A stretch of DNA of 64,000 nt from Pratylenchus scribneri. Its lineage: Eukaryota > Nematoda > Chromadorea > Rhabditida > Pratylenchidae. A program made the position numbers and the translations under genes. Of the stretch, positions 20,489-32,105 are shown piece after piece. Location: the NCBI GenBank assembly GCA_030063045.1, contig JAQSEB010000047.1:2480001-2544000 (forward strand), given 5' to 3'. Positions within the stretch are counted from its first letter, which is position 1. Each line of letters opens with the position of its first letter. Under the pieces are notes generated by a model that saw nothing but the letters and a program-made list of their open reading frames with translations, was not told the DNA's origin and did not search any database.

Positions 20489-23400
20489 ATGGGTTTGACC
20501 AAGGCTCAACAAAAGAAGAAAGCATTGCGCGACGAATATGCCAAAAAGAAAGATGCTGAGCGTGCCGGTCATTTTATTGATTTATTTTTAAATTTAATTT
20601 TATTGTTCTAAGCTGATGCAACGACGCCTGTGCCCGGCTCAAAGCGCCTTCTTCAAGGCGAGCAGTCTTCGGCTGTTACTGCGACCGGTGCCTTGCAAAA
20701 TTCATCTTCGGCTGCCAGTTCAAATTTGCCACCTGAAAATCCCAGTAATTTTTTCTAATATTTTTTATGCATATGTAATTCAAGATGAGCCAGCGAGTTC
20801 GGCGGCAGAGAATACTGTGTCAGTGCGTCTTCTTCAAGACGAGCAGGTCGGTTCCTCTTCTTCTTTTAGAACAGGTACTCCTGTTTTTGCGGCACCGGAC
20901 TTCAATGCTTCCTTCTCATCTGCGCTCGGGAATATCGATCTCAATTCTTCTACTGGCTCAATTGGTAAAATTATTTTCTATATTTATGAATATAATTTAT
21001 AATAATTCAGCCCAACGAAAACGGCCGAATCCTGATGAGCTCTTCCCAACAAGCAAATTTGCGCGTTCGGATTACACGGTTCCTGATGATGAACCAATGG
21101 AATTGGATGGTATACAAAATTCCTTTTCATTGCAAATGCATTATATTAAGTCACAATGGCTGCTCCACCTGGCTTCGAACCACCTGGATTTCCTTCCTTG
21201 CCAACCGTTACTATCGATAAACATAAAAAACGGGGAAGACCATCAATTCGAAAGAGGGGACCCGGTAGACCACGAAAGTCGACTGATGGCCGCGATTCTC
21301 GATCTTCTTCCATATCTTCAATATGGAGCAATGAATGTATTCTTACCAGAAATATAACCAATTCTATATTTCAAATATTTTAGCGACTGAGACAAACGAG
21401 CATGCAGAAGCAATTTTGGAAGCAGAAGAGCAAAGAGAACAAGACGCTGAGCAAATTGCAGAAGCATTGAACAATGAACAATTCAAAGTACCTCAAATTC
21501 CGCTTCGCCGATCCGTGCGGACAACAAAAGCACCAACAATATATACTGATCAACAAAACCCGAAGAACTACGACGATAAATTTTTGGAAGTGACAAACAA
21601 TTGCCGCAATCATCACAAAGGACTATATTGTGCCGATCGAGAAGTTGACCATTTCCCGGATTATTATGATTCTTCGGAAAATGTAATACAATTTGTATCT
21701 AATTTAAATGCATTTTACACTTTTAGTGCTCTGTTTGCAAATATGAAATTTGCGAAGCACATCTTCTTTCCCATGAATCTGACTCCGTAAAATGCTGCAA
21801 CAAAGGGACGGTTGATCTTTCGAAGCATTTGGCCACCATCGAGAAACAACCTGATGAGCTTTTGCAAATGAAAAATGGTCAAAATGCAGCTAAGACCAAA
21901 AATTTCTTGGAAAATTCATGGCGGTATAACAGCGAAATGGCTTTTGGAACATTGGTCATGGAAAAAGTATTTTTTTAATTACAAATGAATAACGAATTAT
22001 TCGATTAGGAAACTGTTCCTCATGGCATGCCTGTGGCAAAAATAAATGGCGCAATAAAATACAGGCTCTCCGATCTCCATTTCCCCCAGCAACATTCTGG
22101 CAATGCTAAAAATTATAAAAGAAAGTGGGGCCAATGTTACACGATCGCACCAGATGATGCCATCCGTCAACGAATTGAGGATTTGGATGCAAATGATAAA
22201 TTAAAAGTACTGAATAAATATATCATTATAAATAAACAATTTTCAAGCCCGAAATCATCGCCGAACTCCACCGAATGTTGGACCAATATCATGTGCTTGC
22301 AAAAGCATACAAAAGTTGCGCCGAATTTTATGCTGAGAAGAAAAAATTTTGTGATGAAAATGGAATTGATATGCCCAATTTTCGAATGACTCTGATGAAC
22401 AAAAGGAAAGCAATTGAACAAGGCGCAAATGTTCAAAGTGGTATCCATGACCACCGATTACTTCTGCCAACAGAAAAAGGCTTAATGCAGTGCGCAACTG
22501 TAAGAAAAATGCATTCAAAACGAGTTCATTATGAATATTAAAGGTTCATTTTGATGAAGAAGCCGATAATGCACCACCACAAGAGCGTGGAGTCATGTTA
22601 ACAGGAAAAGATGGACGTTCAGTCGATTTTGCACCATTTGATCCCAACATTGATGCTGCACTTTTTCCGCTCCTTTTCCCATACGGCCAACGGACTTACG
22701 AATTGGGCATTGAACTGAAAAAATCCAAAGAAAAATCCGATGAACAGAAGCAAAAACAACCGACAAATCAAGACAATGACTCAATAATTCACGAAGAATT
22801 CTCTGATGATGAAGAACGCGAAGAAGAAGCCATCGATCTAATTGATCATCCAGGAGATGAAGCTGCAGAGGAAGTAAATGGCCAAAACCAAGAAGAACAA
22901 CACGAAGATATTAGTGATACCGAGGATGCAGATGGAGAAGTGGTTGATTGTCAAGAAGGAGGTGCAAAATGGAAGGTGCACCAAAACAATAATATTTTCA
23001 AAATTATATAGTTATAATTTCCAGAAAACGGAAGGAGCCATGAAATATGTTTCCATGCGGCAGTACTATCGATACATGTTTCAAATTCGCGGTAATTCTT
23101 GGCAAGCATATCATTGGCTCTGGTGGGGTCTCATGTTGGCTCAAATGTACATACTGACGGTCTACAATCGTATCGAAGCCAATGAAGCGAGTGCAATTAA
23201 GAGAACACAACAAAATTTGGTGACAATCTTGCCTGCCATCTTAATCAAGGCTTTGGAAAATAAAATTCGAACAGGTACTTATCTTGTGCAATCCAATTCA
23301 TTTGTTTTTTTCCATAGGGAACTTTGGCTTTGGAATTGGCGCTAAACTCGGAAAAGTCTTTTTTGCCCCTGAAACTTTTCGTGGCTCAAGGCGATATTAT

Positions 23401-26400
23401 CAAAAGGCATATTCTGACGCCCAAGCTATTTGTCGTGCATTTGGAAACCCGCATATTTTGCTCACTTTTACAATGAACTCAGAAGCTCCGGAATTTAAAA
23501 AACTAATCGCAAAAGGACAAACTTGGGCCGATCGACCTGATATCGTTACAAGGATCTTCATCAATAAACACAAAGAATTAATGAAGGACATCGTTGAAAG
23601 ACAAATTTTTGGACCGGTTGCAGCGTGGTTCTCTGCAGTGGAACATCAAAAACGGTTACAAATGCATTTGGTTTTATTGCATTTCACATTTTTTTCAGTG
23701 GTTTGCCTCATCTCCACATGTGCATAACTTTCAAAACCGAGGATAACAATTATTTCAATGTTCCAAAAAAAGATTGGACTACTATGAATTTGACTCCAGA
23801 AGAATGGTGCCGTAAATATATCTCTGCAGAAATTCCCACTTTACCACCGAAACTAGCAAAGTAATATTTGTACATTAGGAGTTATAATAAATTTTACATT
23901 TTTAAGAGGAAAAAAGGCACAAAGACAAAGGGACTACCATGATACTGTTGTAAACCTTATGGCCCACCGATGCTCACCAGCTTGCGTCGTAGATGGAAAA
24001 TGCACAAAACGCTTTCCGAGACCATTCTCAATGTCTGATGTTATTAGCGCAGAAACTTATCCCGTTTATCGGCGCCGTCCATTCGCTCCAAATGCAGAAG
24101 AGAAAGCAGCAAATCCAGAATTATACGGAGAGACTTACACATATCCATCAAGAACCGGCACTGGAAGAATTATTGATAACCGTCACATTGTTGCTCATAA
24201 TCCATATCTCCTAAAAAAATACAAATCTCAGTGAGGAATTCACATAATGACATATAACCAATAAAATTTTTAGCATAAACATTGAATGGATTCAAGGAGA
24301 TGCAACCGCAAAATATGTCACCAAATATATTACCAAAGGATGCGATCTCGCATTGGTTAAAGTTCAAAAAGAAACAGACAATTCACCCGCTGTGGTCAAC
24401 TATGACGAATTCGAAGAAATACGCCTTGGAGTTTATCGGACATCAAGCGAAGCTGGCCTTGGCATATGGGGGCATAAAATCTTCTCGAAATCCCATCATG
24501 TTCAAACACTTTATGTGCACGAACCAGGAAAAGTAATACATTCCAAATTCAAATAAAATTCTCATTATTCAACACTATATTAAGATCAACATTGTCTTTG
24601 AAGATGGTGAAGAAGAAGCAGCGGCCCAACGTGCGTTGAAGAATGAGCAAATTGGCAAAGAGCAGAAGTCGCAATTGACAGAATTCTTCAAAATAAATAA
24701 AAAGCTCAAGGAAAAAGGCAAAGACGACCAACGACTCAAGCACACTTATGCCACTTTCTGCGAAGACTATTGGTGGTCAAAAAATTGCAAATCATGGTTC
24801 GAACGAAAGCGGAAACTCCAAAAATTGGTCAGAATAGGCTCAGCAGCACCAGGAAAAATTGAATTACAAGTGCGCATTTAAATTATAAATTTCTATTTTA
24901 AATTTATTTATTAAAGGCAATTCGTGTATTACTGCTTACTGTGAAAGGTCCAACCTCATTTGAAGACCTCAGAATTGATCCAAATGATGAAAATATCATC
25001 CATCCAACTTTTATTGATGCTGCAGTTGCCCATGGACTGATCATGGATGATGTTATGTGGGATGAAACTATCAAAGATGCAATGGCCGAAAAAAGAAGTC
25101 TTTCTGAAAGGATTCGATGGTTCGCATTATTCATTGCAAATGTGCTACCTAAAAAGCCTACCGAACTACTCCAAAAACATTTCGACATCCTCACAATGTG
25201 GCCTGGCAACATGACCAAAGAACAAAAGATGGAACGACTGTTAAAGCGCATCGAAATTACATTGCGTATCCATGGAATTCGACCAAACGATGGTGATTTT
25301 AAAAGCAAACAGTTTAAAATTAATTTATAATTAAAGAAAATGAAACTTCCTGCCAAATGGTCGGACTACCCGCACCAGATAATTTCCGCATGACGAAGCA
25401 AGACGAAATTGAAGCCACATATTTCCGCGATGATTTTCTTGCAAAACACATGGGTGACACGGATGGCGATCCACAATCCGGATCAACAAATAATTATGGC
25501 ACTAAATTCCAACAATGGCATTCTCAATGTACCGCTACAGAACAAAGACCATTCGTTGATGCCGTCATCAATGCAGCAAAGGCCGACCCAAAAGACAATA
25601 CAGTACAAAAGCAATTTTTCTTGACCGGAGAGGGCGGAACTGGCAAAACATTCACATATAATGTATTAAAGATACGATCAAAACCTTCAATAAAAAAAAT
25701 TTTAGACCATCATAGCCGGAATGAAGTCTATGGGCTTGCGTGTCCTCCCTTGTGCAACAACAGGAATCGCAGCAAACTTACTCATTGAAGGCTCTACTGT
25801 CCATCGTCGCTTCGGTGTGCCCAATGATGTCAAACACGATACACCACCCAGAATTGCACGACATTCCAACTATGCTGCTATATTGGACTCTGCTCAACTC
25901 ATTATCATTGACGAAGTTTCAATGCAGGACCGTTACGTGCTTGAATACTTGGATCGGCAATTACGTTCATTCAAATCAGAATACGCTAACCTTCCTTTCG
26001 GTGGAAAAGCAATAATTATTGGTGGCGACTGGAAACAATTGATGCCCGTTATGCCAGGCAAGGATGAAAACCATCAATTCGCCCGCTCAGTGAAATCAAG
26101 CATTCATTATAAGTAAATTTAATATTATATATATTAATATTACGATTAAATTTCTTTTCTTAGATCATTCAAAACTACACGGCTAACCATCAATAAACGC
26201 CTTGCAAATGCAAACAACAAGACCAAAAAATTTGCTCGATACATGAAAAAATTGGCAACAGGCGTTACAACAGACGAGAATAACAGAATAGAGTTGCCAA
26301 AATCATTGCAAATGGAAAATGAACAGAACTTCATTGATTTTGTCTTCCCGCCTTCCGCATTGCAAGACCCATTTAAACATATTGACAAGCTCAAAGGCAG

Positions 26401-28103
26401 TGCAATACTTTGTCCAACGAACAAAGAAACATTCCGGATCCATGAACAACTATTGGTAATTGTTTCTGGAATGAAATTTGAAATCAATTATTTTTAATTT
26501 TAAGGAAAAAATGCCCGGAAGAGGATGCACAATGCTTTCAACTGACCAGCCTGACAGAAGCAATCCACTTGACTCATTATCTGTCTATGCCTCGGATAAA
26601 TATGAAGAAAACTTGAATCGCCAAACGCCCTCCGGATTTCCTCCTCATAAATTGGTCATCAAAGAAGGAGCAATTATGATGATCAACAGGAATCTCAGTG
26701 TGCAAGACGGACTATGCAATGGAACCCGTGTCCAGATAAAGACCATCAAGAGTGCTTACCTCCTTATATGCACACATTTGAGCGGACCAAATGCTGGCAA
26801 AGACTTCGAACTCTACCGCTGTCTCTTCACCGATGGCGAAGGCGATATTGAACAAAATCAATCGGCACTGAGATGGACTCGAATGCAATTTCCACTTCGA
26901 CCAGGATTCGTTATGACAATCAATAAAGCTCAAGGGCAAACATTGGACCGGGTTGGCATTGCTTTGGACAAAGGACAATGCTTTAGTCATGGACAACTTT
27001 ATGTGGCATTTTCTCGAGTTAGAGATCCGGATAATTTACGGTAAAGAAGGGACCTTCTTATAAATAAACAATCATAACTTAGTGTCTTGACCCGTCCTGG
27101 CGCAATATCCATTCAAAACATTGTGCACCAAGCCATCATAGACCAAGAAGAAATCGACGAAGCAATGAAAATGGCCGAAGAAGACATGGAACGAGAAAGA
27201 GCCGGCTCTCCCCGCTTCGAATACAGAGATCCATCAGATGAACAGCCAGAACAAAGAACACCCCGGCAATCACTCGACTACCAAACACCATCCACCTCAA
27301 GAAGAACAACCACCACAATGGCAACTCCAATTGTTCCGCCTACAACAACAAGAAGAAGATCAAACCGGCAATCTGTGACAAGGACAATTTCGGAATCAGA
27401 ATATGGCGGTACCGCCGGTGGACAACAATATTACGGCAGATTATCAGCTTTACAAGGAACAACAAGGCTGCTTCCTTCGCAACCTGATGGAAATTGCTTT
27501 TTCCAGTAAGAAAGCTCAGACATTGATTTTTTAAATGTTTAAATTTTTAGTAGTGTAGCCCATTTCACTACCCGAAAAACACATGCCTATTTGCGCCAAC
27601 AAGCAGCCAGAATTTTGGAAGAAACCGATGCATCTGGAACGCAAGAACAACGTGAATTTTTGCAACATCAAATTGGCGGGGTTCTCGATGGCGAACGAGT
27701 AGAATTTCTGAACAAATACCAAGGCAGCATCACCAATTATGCGCGTAACTTCACGGCTAAGACCAAAACATACGTGGGCTTTCCAGAAGCAATTGCTTTG
27801 GCACATCATCTTCAACGACCAATTGCAATTATCACACCAACTACAGAAGCAGAAATACAACGACTTGCTGCATTGAATTCGCATTACCATCCTGCTGAAA
27901 TGGTATTAGTAGCTTTGCCCAATTTCGAACTTCGAGTGAGACAATATTTTATTCAATATTTTTTATTTAATATTAATTATTCATAGCAACATCAAATAAA
28001 CCATGAACGCTACGAGGAAGTATGGCAATGGGAGCGCGAACCAATAGTTCTACTGTACAATGGGCACTTGCATTACAATGGATTGGAATGGATTGAGCAA
28101 TGA
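20489..28103 (+). CDS. Helitron transposase RepHel-OTU, copy 1, 24 exons, 2,191 aa
   Basis: Rolling-circle transposase joining a single-strand nuclease to a 5'-3' helicase. Exons: 20489-20567, 20613-20744, 20785-20964, 21011-21109, 21151-21336, 21384-21682, 21727-21966, 22009-22206, 22248-22499, 22544-22975, 23025-23274, 23318-23654, 23699-23860, 23907-24230, 24274-24532, 24585-24869, 24917-25292, 25337-25662, 25706-26112, 26164-26455, 26505-27040, 27083-27505, 27551-27935, 27987-28103; all phases agree (6,576 nt). Domains: basic start (MGLTKAQQKKK); AT-hooks KKRGRP and GPGRPRK (res 190-206); Cys-rich segment about 326-350; acidic linker about 640-690; Rep motif 1 LLTFTMN; HUH motif RGLPHLHM (about 895); two-tyrosine motif AKYVTKYITKG (about 1068); PIF1 Walker A GEGGTGKT (K1467) and Walker B IIIDEVSM (D1541/E1542); OTU Cys box DGNCFF (C2022) and His H2182. 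No frame break is seen. Introns are 36-56 bp. Confidence 0.9.
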
Positions 28104-28693
28104 TGGATTTTTTCACCAATTTTTATTGTAAAAAACATAATTTATTTCAATTTTTTTTGTATTTCCATAACATTTTTCATTTATTTTATTATATTTTCGC
28201 CATTGCATTTTTTATTAGTCTTTTTCCCACTTGAATGTTTTTGTCCTATTCTTTATATTCATTCGTTTATTTTCCTTCTTTTTAATCGTCTTTGTCTCTA
28301 TTCATTCTTAGTCGTTTAGCGAATAAGTTTGAACGTTTTTTGTCCTATTCGTAATATATTCATTCGTTATATTTTTACTCTTTTAATTGTCTTTGTCTTT
28401 ATTCACTCTTAGTCGTTTAGCGAATAAGTTTGAACATCCTTTGTCCTCTTCGTTATTCTTTTTTCTAAATTATCAAATTTTTAATGTATTTTAATTATAT
28501 CTTATCTAATGTAAATAAATAAAATAAAAAATCAATTTTTGCATTTGTTTTGAAGTGTGGAAATGCATGTTACAAATGCATTGTATAAGTAAAACCAAAG
28601 GCTAGAAACAGTGTAATCCCGCAGGGATTCTTAAAAAACGGCCTACGAATATACGGGTATAAGAGCGCCGCAGGCGCTAGTTATTATTACTAG
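28104..28693 (+). other. Helitron 3' noncoding region and terminal hairpins (copy 1)
   Basis: Same content as in copy 0: tandem blocks at 28238-28462, then GCA-triloop hairpins at 28615-28629 and 28664-28678, and CTAG at 28690-28693. It is followed by the 24-bp junction 28694-28717. Confidence 0.8.
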
Positions 28694-28717
28694 AATATAA
28701 CAAGACCCCTACATCCT

Positions 28718-31700
28718 TCTCTAACTAATATCTGCCTTCAAAATACTCCTCATCTCGGGAATTTGGTCTCGATCGACGACACTTCGGCCGTAGATTTGGA
28801 GAAAAATATAATGAAGTTTCCATCTTCACTCCGCGCGGAGCTCCGCGCAGAAAACGGTTTTTTTGGTACCCATAGGGGGGACCAAGCACTTTTCAAAAAT
28901 TTTTTGTCTTATTTTTTCTTGAAAAGTGTTCAGGAATGGGTAATCGAGGTCGGCGAAGCCGAATATTGAAAAAAATTTCGGGGTTGACCGAGCGGTGCGC
29001 GAGTTACCGTGGCCAAACCGCGGAGCGGAAAAATAATTTTTTCCCGATTTTTACTTAAAAATAGTGTTATATGGGGTAATCGAGGTCGGCGAAGCCGATT
29101 ATGAAACTTTTTTCGAGATTGGCCAAGCGGTGCGCGAGTTACCGTGGCCAAACCGCGGAGCGGTTTTTTCCAAAATTTTCACAAAAATAGTCATTTATGG
29201 GGTAATCTTGGTCGGGGATCACGATTATGATAACGGTTTTTCACGAAACCTAAAAATGCGCAAGATAAAACCGCGGTTTGACCAAAAACGGTTTGGTCCA
29301 AATGCAGCTAAAAAACGTCTTATATGGGTAAATCGAATACGGGGATGACGAATATTATATTCGCTTTGCAGGAAATCTCAATATGCGCGAGTTAAACCGC
29401 AGTTTGACAAAATGACATTTAATCCAAATTTAAAAAAATATCTAATATGGAGAAATTGTCTACACTAATTACGCGAATAATGACAAAAGTTTTTTATAAA
29501 ACTCACAAAATTCGTTTTTAGCAATCCAGAAATAATTTAAAATCCAAAAGCAAATTAATAAAATTCATACACAAAATCGAAGTGAACAATGGGCTTTGCA
29601 ATGCAAAGAAAAATTCGAGGTTTAAAAAAATAAAATGAAAATTAATATTTATAAAATTAAGTAGTCAAATGGCACGCAAGCAAACAAAGATTTCGCACAA
29701 TGCTGCAATTGCTGAATCCTAAATATTCAAGGTTAATCAGAAATTATTTTACAAATATTAAAAATATAAAAATTTATCAACTCAACAGAGCAGAAGAATG
29801 TGAAAATCCAAATGCAAATGAAAGTTAAGGAAAAATTTGGGCGGAATATGCGACCAGCCAAGCAATGAGGTGCAATGTGGAAATGCAAAAAAGACTGCCG
29901 ATTACAAAAGCAAGGTTTTAGATGAAAAATAATAACAAAATTTAAATTCAATAATTCAGCAGCTGAACCATGCGGATAAATGTAGAATTGCAAAAAAGAC
30001 CACCGATTACATAAGCAAGGTTTTAAATTAAACAGAAATTCAAAAATAAATTCAACAATTCAGCATCTTAACCAAGCGGAGCCATATGGAAATGCAAGAA
30101 TCCGCCGATTCCAATAGCATGGTTTTTAATTAAAAAATAATCAAAAATAAATCCAAAAATTCAGTTGCAGAACAAAACGGACCAATGGGCAATGCAAATG
30201 ACATTGCCGATTCCAGAAGTATTGTTGAGCTATGAGAATGAATGCTGAATCCTGGAAAACAATACAATATGTTCAATGGTGACGGGACTGGGCTGGCCAG
30301 TTTATATTTATAAAAAAAATAATAAAATTAGAATGGAACCGTTAAAAGATACAAATAAAATTTTAATGGATCAAAGAATTAGTGGGGTTTATCCATTTTT
30401 TCTTTGATTCTTTATGGGAAAAGCAATTAATTTTAGTCCAAAATAATCAAAAACAATGCAATTAAAAATTTATTAATATTATATATAATTATTTTTCAAA
30501 TATACAACTAATTTCCCTTTATTTTTAGTGCTTAGATCCTTTATAGTTTGCCGTCCTTTTGCTTTTGGAATGGCCAACTGGATTTGTTCTTCGGGATTTC
30601 GACTTCATGATCTTCGGCAGATCGGAGATAATCAATATTATTGACCAATTCTAAAAGCCAAAATCAACCCACTCATTTGATTTGAAAATATTGTCCAGCA
30701 AAATTTAAAATTTCATTTTATTAAAATTTATTGCATTTTAAAAATGGCTTTTGCAGCGGAAGCTATGGCCAAATTTTTAAAAAAAATCTAAAATACTTAA
30801 ATTTTTTTTAAATATGCTTTTGGAATTGGTCAATAATATTGATTGTCTTCGGGAGTTCGTCTACATGTGCTTCGGGAGTTCGTCTACATGATCTTCGGGA
30901 GCACGTCTACCCGCAGGGATCGGCACGCACCACTTTCCCTATCAGGGGTAGTGGATGGTGTCCCCAATGGTGCGGAACTTGATCTTCAGGACATGCTCAT
31001 CGAGTTGGCTATCAAACAAAAAAAATTTTTGCTGTTACGCCATGGCCGAAGCGCACCTCTTGGGTTCTTGGAAGCCACTCTTGACTCAGTCGAGGGTTCA
31101 AGGCATGCCTTGATCCTATTTGGTGTTGCACTGTAGCTATATGGCTAAGGGTTCCCAGTCTCGCACACGGCCAAAGGGCACCAAACTTCTAAACCACCTT
31201 AGCAGGCTGGCAATAAAGTCCCTGGTGTGGTTGTTTTACAACCTGCTGACTAGAAGGGGGGACGAAAGTGCCCATTGACAACCCTGTGTCAGTCCAGTAA
31301 AGGGCACTTCGGTGTTCTAGGTCAGTCATGGCGCCTGTACAGCCAGGCAAACATATGTCACGTTGGCGGTCTTTGCCAGTCACAGTTTGCTTTGTTTGTG
31401 ACCATACGTGCATATGTCCTCCCATGCATACGAGACAACCCTTCCTGGTAACCTTTCCCCTGGTACGCAAGGTTCACCTGTACCTCCGCACACCTCCTCG
31501 TGGTGCGTGCTGGTAACCTGCCTACCATTAAATGCCGTACGTCTTTTACGGTTTTTTTTGGCGATGGCAGGGCTAACCTTGCTTGCCTTAAACAGCCCTT
31601 TCTAGAACTATGCGGCCAGTCATTTTCTTGAAAAAGACTTAGAATTTTTCTGGCCCTTAGATTCTGAGAGAGTTTGTTTCTGGCTATGCAAGGATGCGGT

Positions 31701-32105
31701 ATTAAAAACAGGCCCCCTCCCAAGTTCATCTACAACCATTATGGATGCAATCGATCATTCTACACGCATTTTCTCTCATTCCAAATGCATTCCATTCCGA
31801 TTCCAAATGCATTTTTCTCTAACTTCAAATGCTATATGACTCCTTTGTCCGAAGTGACATTAAACCAGCCCTGCATCCCCAGTCCGAAGTGACGTTAAAC
31901 CAGCCCTGCATCCATTCCATCCATATTAAAATGCATTCACAGTCCGAAGTGACTTTAAACCAACCCCATATTCCAGAATTATTATTTCACCATTTTTATT
32001 TATTAATTATTAAAAACTTAATTTTAAAAACTCCCCTAATTTTTAGAAAGGAAAGTTTATTTTGCGAATTTGTTTGCTAAAAATTTTAATTAAGTTTCCA
32101 TCAAA
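28718..32105 (+). other. Helitron leader (copy 2)
   Basis: The 3.4-kb noncoding leader holds the structured 5' end (28718-29477), minisatellite (29542-30217), inverted repeat (30630-30844), G/C-rich island (30845-31677) and triple repeat (31848-31970). No gene is recognised. Confidence 0.7.

Larger units (their letters stand above)
17101..28693 (+). mobile_element. Autonomous Helitron copy 1, complete, 11,593 bp
   Basis: Starts TCTCTAACTAATATCTG, like the common Helitron 5' TC end, and ends with hairpin plus CTAG at 28690-28693. Contents in order: structured G/C-rich 5' end, minisatellite, inverted repeat, G/C-rich island, 5' flank repeats, 24-exon RepHel-OTU gene, 3' noncoding region and terminal hairpins. 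The period to the next copy is exactly 11,617 bp including the 24-bp junction. Exact ends are uncertain: an alternative frame would place the ends at the CTAG|TTATTATTACTAG boundary 13 nt upstream. Confidence 0.9.

Noticed and set aside
24904..25356. 150-codon antisense frame over helicase exons, repeated in every copy
   Set aside because: It is the shadow of the exon 17 coding strand, with no domain and the wrong strand.
20489..28103. Treating each open frame (Rep piece, helicase pieces, OTU piece) as a separate gene
   Set aside because: All pieces are joined by 36-56-bp GT-AG introns with matching phases and together make one canonical RepHel-OTU protein.
15240..28693. LTR retrotransposon or virus interpretation of the 11.6-kb repeat
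   Set aside because: No reverse transcriptase, integrase, primer-binding site, polypurine tract or capsid gene is present. Rep HUH, PIF1, and hairpin plus CTAG ends define a Helitron.
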